DNA from: Aphrocallistes beatrix
Taxonomy: Eukaryota; Porifera; Hexactinellida; Sceptrulophora; Aphrocallistidae
Assembly (NCBI GenBank): GCA_963281255.1
Contig: OY725494.1
Span: forward strand, 2,927,934-2,991,933
Direction of reading: 5' to 3'
DNA: 64,000 nt
Part shown: positions 13,701 to 22,730 of the stretch, in pieces
Layout: every line of letters begins with the position of its first letter
Numbering within the stretch: position 1 is the first letter of the stretch
Notes under the pieces: model-generated
Databases searched by the model: none
Seen by the model: only the letters and a program-made list of their open reading frames with translations
Told to the model about the DNA's origin: nothing
Made by a program: the position numbers and the translations under genes

Positions 13701-16700
13701 AACTTCTAGTAGACTTAGGTCCTGGTGGAAGTAGGGAACATTCTAACTTGCCTGATGCTGAGTATTTCGCATGGTACTATACTCTCTTTCCTGTCATTCA
13801 CCATACTGACCATGGTTCTAACAGTATGGAGTTCTTACAGGCATTAGGTCGAAACGTTTTAAAATATATTTATGACGACAACTCTAAAATTCTCTTAGCC
13901 GACGACATCAAAATAACTGAAAAACGCAGATGGTATCCTGTTCATGGAATAGAGGCTGGTATCTTTAAAGCCATACAAGATGGACTATTCCCTAGTGAAT
14001 ATTGTAAATGTGCTAAATGTCTTGTGAAGCTACAATTTCACTTCACATTAGCTCCAACAAGTTTAGCTAAATCTTTTCAGGCCTGTGAACGAAAATGTTC
14101 TCTTTTTAATCCACAAAATGTTTTAGTGTATATTAATGAGCACAAAGACACACTTGTAAAACCATCCCACTCGTTTCCTTGTTCCTTGGAAAACTGTGTG
14201 CTTAACTTCGAGGAACTCAGTACTCTTCTAGAATTTATCTTAAAACACTCTGAAAGTGAATCACTTGATTGTATACCGTTGAAAGTGGATTCCAACTTAA
14301 ATCTTGGCGAATTCAATCATTCTAAAATCTCTAGCTTTCCTAACAAATATGTCAGTCTTCTGCCTCATCTGAAAGGAAGATTTTTATGTGGGGAATATGA
14401 CACCAGATTATTGCAATTATTAACAAGGCATACTTTTATAGAAATGTTAAACCCTGAATTTGTAGCAGTAAATTTGCTTGTTCCTGATTGTGTATCTCCT
14501 GAGTTCTTTTCATTATTCTGGACCTTCATTTGTGAGATTGGTTCTCACATTGTCTCATTATTTGGTAGATATAAACTAGTTCCCGTCATTCATGGCACAT
14601 CTAATCAAGATGATCTTAAATTTCTAGAGATAAGTAAGATATCTGGTGTTGCTACAGAGAATATCAGTTCAAATTTGAAATGTATTTTAAAGAAGCTTAA
14701 ATGCCCTTTTCTATGTCTGTCTTCTCCCCAGATGAATAATCTACCTCCTTCTATTAAAAGTCTTATTAAATCACTGGTTATTAATGAGTGTAGAGCAGAG
14801 GTTATTATTCAGTGCATTAGTTTATGTAATAACATCAATGTGGTATTATCTGGAGAAGAAGCCTCTGCATTAAGAGATTTATTTCAAAATATTCATTACC
14901 ATGATTTTAAATATTGGGAAACTTTTCTACGTCTCAAGATATTTGTAGCTTGCACTGCACCAGCACAAACTACTCTTGTTGCATTAAATGGATTTAGAAT
15001 CTGTCCTAATGGCGAAGATTTCCCTCTTCTAGGAGATTTAATTCGAAGACTTAATAAATCTTGCAAAATTATATTTCTATCAAATATATATAACCCACTA
15101 ACACTAATTAAAGGAATAACTGAACATTCTAGCCTCCATTTTGTAGACTTGAAGGACTTGGTTAATTCGTACATCTTAACTGAATTAATTTTTTCTCAAC
15201 TTGAACCAAATGTTCAAATTAAACTAATTGCATTCTTTAATGGTCTCAATATTAAAGATTGGATGAAACCTCTCAGATCGCTAAAATTTATAAAGATTCA
15301 ACGAAGTTTTTACAAACCATCAGACCTCTTTTGTCCAAATGTTCCTCTTTTTGCTAAATACAGGAAAAACCTTTTGCTCCCACCATGTTGGTTAGAATCG
15401 AGAGATATTTACGAAATAATGAAGAATCTAGGTTTAAACGTAGAAATATCTCTTGACATCATTCTACAGTCTGCTAGAGATGTGGCCAAATCCGGTTGTT
15501 ATAATTCGAAACTCACTCATTTAACTATTGAGGCTCTGAAAGGTTACATCAATCAACGATACAGAGAAGATAATAACGATGATTCTTACTTACGACAGTT
15601 AGCTAAGATTCCTTTTTTACCTGTATTTAAGGTCGGCAAATTATTTAGCAAGCGAACTTATAGGTTAGGCCGTTTTAATGAAGCTCAACTGTACGAGCAC
15701 TACGACTACTGCTGCACTGAGTGTCTAATATTTAACCCCAACGTTTGTTTCTCGAACCCTGATAGTAAAAGATTGGTTAAGATAATGAAATTATTTAACC
15801 TTGAAGCTAAACCTCCGATTCTATCTGTGAAGAGACATTTAGAAAATTTGATGCATATTTGCGGGTCTGCTTCTCAAGAAGAAATCAAGACTCACTTAGT
15901 GAGACTCTTCTCGAGGACATATGGATTTCTTCAATCCTCTCCAGATCCACTCACCGAATTCAAGAATGCAAATTGTATTCTCTGTGATTGCAAGTTATAC
16001 AAACCAATAAATATCGTGATGAATTGGAAATTCAATTTCTTTCCTTATCTTTTCCAATGTCCAAAAACCCTAGAGCCATACAAAAAGTTCCTTCAAAAAC
16101 TGTGTGTGTGTGATGCACCTAGCTATAAGCACTTCAAATTTGTTCTAACTGCAATACAGACAGATAATGGTTGCAATCAGCTCACCCAAACTAGTCCTCC
16201 TGATGATACTTCCCGTTATTCCCTCGCAAAATCTGCATTCATGCACTTAATAGAAGAGCTCCGTTCTCTAGAGAACACAGGTGCTGTGGAGCTAGATGGG
16301 ATTCTCCTGATTACAGATAAGGATGTTCTCATAGAGTACGACTCAACAGATCTATTCTATGCCGATGACTCACAGTTACAGAATAGAGTGTTAGCAGTTT
16401 TTCCGAACATTCAAATCCTCACACTCTTGAATCACGATGAGTTGGGTTCTTCCTCACCTCCAGCTTGCCTCCAACTAAAGTTCCTTTCAAATATGTTTAC
16501 ACAAACACTTTGTAGTCATGTCTATAGTAATAAGGTGCCTGGAGATGAATGTGCTGAGTTATTTCAGACCAGATTGAAGTCTTCACAAGTTCGCGCTGCC
16601 CTGAAAAGGATTTATTTCCATCAAACTTGTAAGGATTTAAGTAAAGTAAAATTTCTTAACAGAATTACTTATTTTGACACAGAAGAGAATCAGCATCCAA

Positions 16701-17053
16701 CCGAACAAGGTTACTTATCTTTTGAAAACAAGATTGGTAAACTTAATATTATCGCAGTGAGTAGAATTGATGTTGAGGTAGCTGATGCAAGAGATCCTGC
16801 AGCTACTCAACTGATGATAAATGAAAACTGTATAAGTTTCCTGGATGAATCTAAAGATAATATTTTAATCAACACGGATCCATCTTTCAGTAAAAGACTA
16901 CCAGTCGAGATGACCTATCAGCTGAATCAGTACTTCTGCAACATATTTGAGAGAAGTCTCTTCCACCTCTTAATCTGTCTTGTCTACCTAGATGACATTA
17001 ACCATACTCTCAACGACTTCAAAGTTAGACAACTACCCCCCAATCTGGATTGA
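1785..17053 (+). CDS. Giant sacsin-like HATPase protein, left copy (one nonsense codon)
   Basis: Four exons can be read: 1785-1788, 1870-1958, 2042-2300 and 4716-17053. All have GT-AG introns and consistent phases; the ATG splits as ATG-G/AC. The product is a sacsin-type protein: repeated GHKL/HSP90-like ATPase modules. Module 1 has ELIQNADDADAT (2042) and VGRFGLGFVSVYHLT, continuing across intron 3. Module 2 has the N box near 8,601 and GRYGLGFCTVYHFT near 8,823. The last module has KELIQNAEDAKATE near 12,517 and GRFGLGFNSVYHFT near 12,748. Each module closes with an H(x)H...RR motif (5,600; 9,618; 13,563). Human sacsin (about 4,580 aa) is a co-chaperone-like protein with three such regions; its UBL, J and HEPN domains are not seen here. 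Oddities: in-frame TGA at 13,079-13,081 where the right copy has CTA (Leu), and a 200-N gap hiding at least 1.4 kb. It could be a recent pseudogene or have an assembly error. Confidence 0.85.
2597..3842. mobile_element. TA-flanked Tc1/mariner-like non-autonomous element
   Basis: Inverted ends read CAACAACCGGACAAAAGTA on the left and, reverse-complemented, CACCAGCCGGACAAAAGTA on the right, flanked by TA at 2595-2596 and 3843-3844. The terminal repeats run on for about 45 bp. The related Helitron-like repeat at 43,366 lacks the insertion. The interior is non-coding and itself carries the element at 2641-3411. Confidence 0.65.
2641..3411. mobile_element. Nested foldback MITE (TIR CAGGGTGACTCTTAAG)
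   Basis: Arms of about 250-280 bp at 2641-2930 and 3185-3411 are inverted copies of each other (for example GATCGTTTGAGTATAAG against CTTATACTCAAACGATC). TA flanks it at 2639-2640 and 3412-3413. The short ORF across 2696-2932 lies wholly in one arm and is not a gene. It is nested in the 2597-3842 element. Confidence 0.65.
4048..4135. mobile_element. Tiny palindromic insertion element, 88 bp, 9-bp target duplication
   Basis: Ends GGGCATGCCTAATTT and AAATTAGGCATGCCC are perfect inverted repeats, and the interior is runs of CGGGACGGGA and its complement. The 9-mer TACTTTTGT lies at 4039-4047 and again at 4136-4144. The homologous repeat at 43,572-43,580 has this 9-mer once, with no insertion. 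A second copy sits at 18,918-18,974, also with a 9-bp duplication. Nine-base duplications are typical of Mutator-like elements. Confidence 0.75.
10683..10882. other. Assembly gap (200 N), true size at least 1.4 kb
   Basis: Exactly 200 Ns. Sequence left of the gap aligns to 52,474 in the right copy and sequence right of the gap aligns to 50,876. The missing interval therefore corresponds to 50,877-52,473, which is 1,397 known bases plus the right copy's own gap. Reading straight through the Ns in frame is meaningless. Confidence 0.95.
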
Positions 17054-17220
17054 TCTTGCTAATATAGCGGATAGCTCAGTACTAGTCTACGTAGGTTTCT
17101 TATGACTACATGTATCTTAGAATGCTACTGATTTTTTCCTTTAAATTCTCTTTTGTATATACAAGTACTTTAATTTGTATTATTTTTGTTTTGACTCCCA
17201 AGTTTTGTAATTCTTTTTAT

Positions 17221-17616
17221 TTGTATAAAATGATTGTAGCAATTGTATAAATAACTCGAAGGTGTTGAATCACACTTTCGTTCTCTAAATCCAACAAGCG
17301 CTTTCGCTACGCGGCTGGCCAACACTGTCTGCATGAGGTGCCCTGAGTGTGCTTAATGTTGATTACTTTCACGCAACCATGGATGGATAGGTTGAATTCA
17401 CAATAAATAAAAGTTGACAATTAAGTTAAAATAAGTGTATGCGCTGGGTAACATGATATGAAGCTTCAATTGCTGGTTTTTGAAGAGGTACATATCTCAA
17501 TTTCGGCAATGTACCAGCTGATTAGTAAAGAGGCCGTTTTGCTTCGAATGTGGACAAATCATCGCCAACGTGATTAGGTGTGATTATGACATTTTTCGGG
17601 CTTCAACGAAGCATTA
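17221..17616. other. 3' flank of left sacsin copy, no gene seen
   Basis: AT-rich DNA after the gene. A degraded GC-rich block near 17,295-17,325 (AAGCGCTTTCGCTACGCGGC) resembles the inverted Helitron-like tail. Nothing coding was recognised. Confidence 0.4.
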
Positions 17617-18557
17617 GCTAAGTCATAGCATTCTAATACACTAAGGCACTGGCACTGCATGTACCATGGATGGGTTAATGCCGTTCAATGTAGATTTTGG
17701 AAAATTGTGTTTAGCATCAATTATATCATTCTAATATGAAACAATAGTAAGATCCGAATATGTTATTGACTATGTTAACCCAGTATTACCCAATCTAATC
17801 GCCTAGACTAAATTTTGAGCATATAATAGATGTTTATTGACAATTCTAAGGTAAATTACAAACAAATCAGCAGTTCAACAATCACAATAACAACATTAAA
17901 ACACCAACAAAAGCAGTACACATCTAGTATCTTCAATTGTAATGAGTAATGAGATCAAGTACAGAATGACATCTAGTGTCGTTAATGAGTAATGAGGTTA
18001 CAATACATCGTACATCTAGTATGTTGAATGAGGTGAGTACACATCTACGTCGTATCTTTAGTGAAGATAAGTACACATGAGGATATAGTACACGTAGGCA
18101 CAGTACAGAATCTTGATTGCACTGAGGTAAATTGTGTAGGAATTAAGTGAGGGTCTTTTGAGTATCATCAGGTCAGCTATAAGAGATAAGTACGAATTAG
18201 ATACTAATTTTTTTAAGCTTTGTATTATCAGACTTCGCGACTAATGCATTAAAACTCTCCTTGATAGAATACAATTTGAAACAGTCATTACTAATTTATG
18301 TAAAATATTAAATCGCCATACTTTACAATCACATAATTCTCTCAATTTTCCAATATGTTCCTCTTCAATTATTGACATACTTATTCGCACTAACAAACTG
18401 CGGGATGGGCCAGCATAAAAGTTTTTACATAGAATTTCTGAGGTGTTATCTTCATAAAAATCTCGTAAATAATACTCACACAATCAATAACGGTAAGTGA
18501 TGGAACATAAGTGAACTGTATATATAGTATATATTGAGAACCAACAGTAAGTATATA

Positions 18558-18793
18558 CCGTAAACTGGGGCGACTTTGGCCCTAGGAGGTGACTTTCTCC
18601 CACAATAGCAATTTTAATAAAATATACTCAAACTTATGAATCAATGTAATCACATTGCTAATATGTTGAATGAAACTCTCAATATATCCAAAGACATTTA
18701 AATCGTAATATTTCTAAGTTTGAGTATATTTTATTAAAATTGCTATTGTGGGGCAAAGTCACCTCCTAGGGCCAAAGTCGCCCCAGTTTACGG
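18558..18793. mobile_element. TA-flanked foldback MITE, 236 bp
   Basis: Long inverted arms of about 80 bp begin CCGTAAACTGGGGCGAC and end GTCGCCCCAGTTTACGG. TA lies at 18,556-18,557 and 18,794-18,795. Mariner-like MITE, non-coding. Confidence 0.8.
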
Positions 18794-18917
18794 TATTGAG
18801 AACCAACATCATTTAAATTTTCCATTTGTTTATCAGTTGTTAAGAACTTGTAACAATTGGTGCATTTATTAGTTTTTTCATGTACGAAAACACGGCATAC
18901 CCAGCAGCATAAGTAAG

Positions 18918-18974
18918 GGGCATGCCTAATTTACGGGACGGGATGCCGTCCCGTCCCGTAAATTAGGCATGCCC
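18918..18974. mobile_element. Tiny palindromic insertion element, 57 bp, 9-bp target duplication
   Basis: Two perfect 26-base inverted arms (starting GGGCATGCCTAATTTACGGG) are separated by a 5-base loop. The 9-mer ATAAGTAAG flanks it at 18,909-18,917 and 18,975-18,983. Same family as 4048-4135. Too short to be anything but non-autonomous. Confidence 0.8.
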
Positions 18975-19243
18975 ATAAGTAAGGCATTCAAGTTGTGAAG
19001 GACTTATCAGAATATCGGGAATAAACTGTAATGTTTCCAAGAAAAATTGTAGTTGATCAGAATTTGAGTCTTGATCACTAACATTTTCGACAAACGTAAC
19101 GTATAAGAATATCATAGCGTAATGAAATGATGTAATCAAGCTAGTAAATTTGTAATTTATTTTAGATCAGTGCTGTCTATTTCGGAATTTCAATGTGTGT
19201 GGTATTTAGAATTCTTACAATTCAATTCAATCTAGGGTATATA

Positions 19244-19532
19244 CCGTATTTCCCTGAATAAGCGTCGGACGCCGGGGCATTTTAGTTCTCTGAACATCAT
19301 ATCAAACTAGTATTCTCAGTAGTGACATAGATACAAGTGCTTTTTGAAACATTACATTATCCTTTTTTAATAGAACTAACATTCTCAGTTGTGGCAAAAA
19401 TAAAAGTGCCAGTCAATGTAGTAAACAAAAAAAAGAGCGCCGGGTCAAAATAGCGAATGAAAAAAATAAGCGCCGGGTCTAAAGGGTGCACGAAATAAAT
19501 AAGCGACCGGGCGCTTATTCGAAGCAATACGG
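19244..19532. mobile_element. TA-flanked MITE, 289 bp (TIR CCGTATT)
   Basis: Ends CCGTATTTCCCTGAATAAGCG and CGCTTATTCGAAGCAATACGG are imperfect inverted repeats, with TA at 19,242-19,243 and 19,533-19,534. GCGCCGGGTC recurs inside. A short relative lies at 34,403-34,470. Confidence 0.75.
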
Positions 19533-19581
19533 TAAGTAGAAATAAATATTGAAATAATTGAAATTGAATGAATTAACTAAC

Positions 19582-19737
19582 CAGTAGTTTGGCATTTCTC
19601 TCATAATCCTCTTTCGCTCTAGGGATAGTCCTAAACCACCTCTCACACATCTCTTTATCATTGGGGAATGAAAAGGTTGGCGAACGATGCTCCTGGCTCT
19701 TGTAATTAGAATTACATCCTGGCAACACACAAGTCAT
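19582..19737 (-). pseudogene. THAP zinc-finger first exon, frameshifted
   Basis: From the ATG at 19,737 the reading frame gives MTCVLPGCNSNYKSQEHRS, a THAP start with its first zinc cysteines. One base out of frame it continues LSFPNDKEMCERWFRTIPRA and then KEDYERN, with the conserved FP and W of THAP domains, ending at a GT donor at 19,580-19,581. A single-base indel near 19,685 therefore breaks the domain. The second half of the RTIPRAKEDYERN stretch resembles RAIPRRREDYEMN in the THAP remnant at 20,839. The next exon (C-x2-H) was not found. Most likely the DNA-binding end of a dead P-like transposase. Confidence 0.6.
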
Positions 19738-19990
19738 CTTCTTTTCAGTAATAAATGAGTATTCAAGTAATAAGTCAACAATTATAATTGATTGAATAAA
19801 AGAAAAAAGTTAGTAAACAAATATGCATAGTGTAATGTATTTATACTATACAGTATCCTAGTGCAAAATTTGGCGCCTAAAATCTAGCCAATCAAATTCG
19901 AGTATTCAGTACGGCATTAACATATCCATGGTAACCCAAATTCAAGGCAGTGCCAGTGCCTATAAGTGTATTAGAATGCTATGGCTAAGT

Positions 19991-20838
19991 GTTGTACACA
20001 GAAGACACTGAGCACACATTGGGTGCTATCTAAGAGTAAACACATACTACGCGTATTTCCCCAGGAAAACCTCCTCTTTGCTGCTGTCATGGTTTCAAAT
20101 TTAATTAGGAGTTTAATGTAGATAACAGCTATCTTTCACAACCAGATATGTTCTCCGTCCAAAAAAACTTCACTCCCTACTTCTGGTGTCTCGCACCGCA
20201 GGTTGTGAAACGTTGGTTTAAAGCATTTTGCATATTGTGTATATTTTGGGAGAAGTCAAATGTTGGCATTCTCAGCTTTTGTAGAAGGTTTTCGAGAGGG
20301 AGAAATGATCAGAGAATATTTCCGCGGCTTTTGGTTCAGAGAAAATGTTGTTATCAGAGGAACGGGTTATAACAAGAGTGGCCTTCACATTGGTTGGTTA
20401 ATTAACATGATGAACAAGAGACATAGATTGAAGGAGCTCAGATAATTGGAGGGAGTCGGATGGAATATCGAGATAGATATTGAAGTCACCTGATATAATT
20501 AGTGGCTCCTTACATCACCTTACAATGACAACATCTTGCTTTTTACAACCTCGGGTTCAGGAAATAGATGCAGTAATGTAACTACTTCGAAATAAGCCTG
20601 TGAATTTACCAATATGTGTCAACTTCTGTCTAATAAACGTCACTGAATAAAATGACTAACCACATTTTGGTCACCCATAATAATAAAAAACGATATTTCA
20701 AAATGTTCTCAAAATATTGTCACTCACTCAAATCGCCTATCTGCACATCGCTTGTCTATTCAACATTCACCTTCACATCACGTCTGCTCTATTCTACCCT
20801 ATTCTCACTATTACTCGATTCACAGCATACTTTTCAAC
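19991..20838. other. No gene recognised
   Basis: AT-rich DNA with ORFs of at most about 75 codons on the plus strand (near 20,150-20,445 and 20,652-20,840) that match nothing recognised. Directly before the THAP remnant it may be that element's 5' region. Confidence 0.3.
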
Positions 20839-21252
20839 ATGGCTCGTCTGCTACCTGGTTGTAAGTCAAACTATTGTGATAAGATGAATCCAACCTGTTT
20901 TCTCTTTTCCTGCTGACAATGTAACTCGTGAAAAATAGTTCCGAGCTATACCTCGGCGGAGAGAAGACTACGAGATGAACAAACGATTGAGGGTATGTTT
21001 GATAATACACTTTGATCACAATAGTCTATTGTAATTTGTTTTTTTAATTTCAAGGTCTGCATACACCATTTCCATGAAGAAGACATCGAAATGACCATTC
21101 AATTCTCAGATGGATTGAGGATGATTGAGACGGAAAGGAAGAAAGTGGGTCTCAAGAAGGGTGCAGTCCCTAGCATCTTTCCTAACTGTCCTAGTTATCT
21201 GACGGACGCTACTGTTAGTTGTCAAAGACTATCTCTATATGGCAAGGAGTAA
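20839..21252 (+). pseudogene. THAP-domain gene remnant (two exons, broken)
   Basis: Exon 1 starts at 20,839 with MARLLPGCKSNYCDKMNPTC (C-x4-C). One extra T in a T run (about 20,900) shifts it into FPADNVTREK, followed by TAG at the position of the THAP tryptophan, then FRAIPRRREDYEMNKRLR. An intron with GTATGT donor and TTTCAAG acceptor joins to 21,055, which encodes VCIHHF (the C-x2-H zinc pair) and LKKGAVPSIFPNCPSYL, the classic LK..AVP.IF end of a THAP domain. It has one frameshift and one nonsense change, so it is dead as written. It is probably from a P-like transposon; a P-like terminus lies at 28,722. Further coding-like sequence continues to about 21,450 in another frame. Confidence 0.65.
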
Positions 21253-21945
21253 AGGAGGATATAAGAAGCATATCAGAAAAGTCTTGCGGAATTCAAAGAA
21301 ACAGAAGCTAAGTTTACTATTTCTACTCTTAATTGTATTAATTCTAAATTGCATCTAGTCGAACTCCCTGTCGGTGGGTTATTTATTGACCAAATTCAAC
21401 GGTCATCTTTTTTCTTAAGATACAATATCATAATGAAATTTCTACAATCGGACGTTCAATAATTATTAATGAAAATTTATATTACAAGGCTTTTTATAAG
21501 GAAACAAACAAAATTTAACTATCCTCCACTCACTAACCGATACCATGTCATTGGAAAATATCATTAATGAAGTCGAATTACAGTGGAACCTGTATATAAC
21601 GGCCACCCAAGGGACTGGACAAAATTGACCGTTATACACAGGTGACCGTTATATACAGGTGATTGTCTTAATCACCAAAAGGTATCAACGTAGTGCAATA
21701 AATATAAGTTTCTAGAAATCCATTACTTGCAGTAAATACATGAAACTTGTTTATCGTTCGTAACAGGTCCTGTAATAAACACATAAAAAGGTGAAAAAGG
21801 TGATGGCCGTTATAGACAGGTGATGGCCGTTATACACAGTTTTAGGGTCATTAAGGGACTGTTGCGTGGTATTCTGAGGCACCGTGGTATTTTGAGGCAC
21901 TAGTCAAATTAACCATGGATATTCAACTTGCGTGGTATTCTGAGG

Positions 21946-22520
21946 GGGGCGCCTGCATTAGTTCGAATTTGGACAGTTGGCATTAGTTCGACAATAATTT
22001 CAGACAGTTCGCATTAGTTCGACAGTAATTTCAGACAGTTGGCATTAGTTCGACAGTAATTTCAGACAGTTGGCATTAGTTCGACAGTAATTTCAGACAG
22101 TTGGCATTAGTTCGACAGTAATTTCAGACAGTTGGTATTAGTTCGACAGTAATTTCAGACAGTTGGCATTAGTTCGACAATAATTTCAGACAGTTGGCAT
22201 TAGTTCGAATTCTGTATGTAGTCGTTAGTTCTATATGATCAATTCTTGATTTTTGTTCATTGTTATGCTTCCAAACCTCACAAAATTAAAATGCCACTTC
22301 CACGGTCAATTTGACATTGTTTCAAACTTAAAATGCCTACTTTCACTTTCTGCTATTATTTTCTCCGCAACCATATTTCTGTTAACGAATGTCTACTCTC
22401 TATAAAATAGAGTAGAACTAATGACAGGTCTCCTAATTATGAGTAGAACTAATGCCAACTGTCTGAAATTATTGTCGAACTAATGCCAACTGTCCAAATT
22501 CGAACTAATGCAGCGGCCCC
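21946..22520. mobile_element. MITE with 8-bp target duplication in Ginger1 left TIR
   Basis: Ends GGGGCGCCTGCATTAGTTCG and CGAACTAATGCAGCGGCCCC are inverted repeats that extend through TTTGGACAGTTGGCATTAG. The 8-mer TTCTGAGG lies directly on both sides (21,938-21,945 and 22,521-22,528). Eight-base duplications fit hAT or P-type transposition. The interior is mostly a 31-bp minisatellite. Confidence 0.8.
21970..22205. repeat. 31-bp minisatellite, about 7-8 copies
   Basis: The unit GCATTAGTTCGACAGTAATT plus TCAGACAGTTG repeats about seven to eight times with rare changes. It is an expansion of the element's own subterminal sequence; the opposite end has a single inverted unit. Confidence 0.9.
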
Positions 22521-22730
22521 TTCTGAGGCAACACCAATCCTGTGATCATGATGCGATCATTTACATAGTTCTAATTTATACAATGACTTTCCATTTGAGT
22601 GATGATACTTGATGTTTTCCCTGCTCTAAATAGTGTATTGTGCTTCACGACCTGGAATGCTTAAATAATATGTTTATTCGTCTCATTATTCAAGACATAC
22701 AATACAAATAGAAACAAAGATGTGAGTATT

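Larger units (their letters stand above)
1565..17220 (+). repeat. Inverted duplication block S, left arm
   Basis: This block contains the left sacsin-like gene plus short flanks and matches the reverse complement of about 44,500-59,205. Homology begins in AT-rich sequence about 220 bp before the start codon and fades about 170 bp after the stop. It is interrupted on this arm by about 2.3 kb of transposons in intron 3, which the other arm lacks. Confidence 0.85.
17624..19983 (-). mobile_element. P-like DNA transposon remnant with THAP exon
   Basis: Ends CATAGCATTCTAATACACT (17,624) and AGTGTATTAGAATGCTATG (ending 19,983) are inverted; homology continues through GGCACTGGCACTGC and CCATGG about 30-50 bp further in. 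The 7-mer GCTAAGT flanks both sides (17,617-17,623 and 19,984-19,990). A THAP zinc-finger exon reads inward from the right end on the minus strand. THAP plus terminal repeats and a 7-8 bp duplication suggest the P superfamily. Three smaller elements are nested inside, and no transposase core was recognised. Confidence 0.6.
21860..22654 (+). repeat. Ginger1 left terminal inverted repeat (interrupted)
   Basis: Outer part 21,860-21,945 and inner part 22,529-22,654 match the right repeat in inverse orientation, split by the MITE at 21,946-22,520. The unit GTGGTATTCTGAGGYACC varies in copy position between the two ends. Confidence 0.85.

Noticed and set aside
13085-17053. A separate 1,322-aa gene after the left sacsin ORF
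   Set aside because: Same frame as the upstream part, separated only by one TGA, and continuous in the right copy. It starts at a TTG, not an ATG.
21946-22520. CRISPR array (31-bp repeats)
   Set aside because: Repeats are head-to-tail without spacers, inside a MITE with an 8-bp duplication in eukaryotic DNA.
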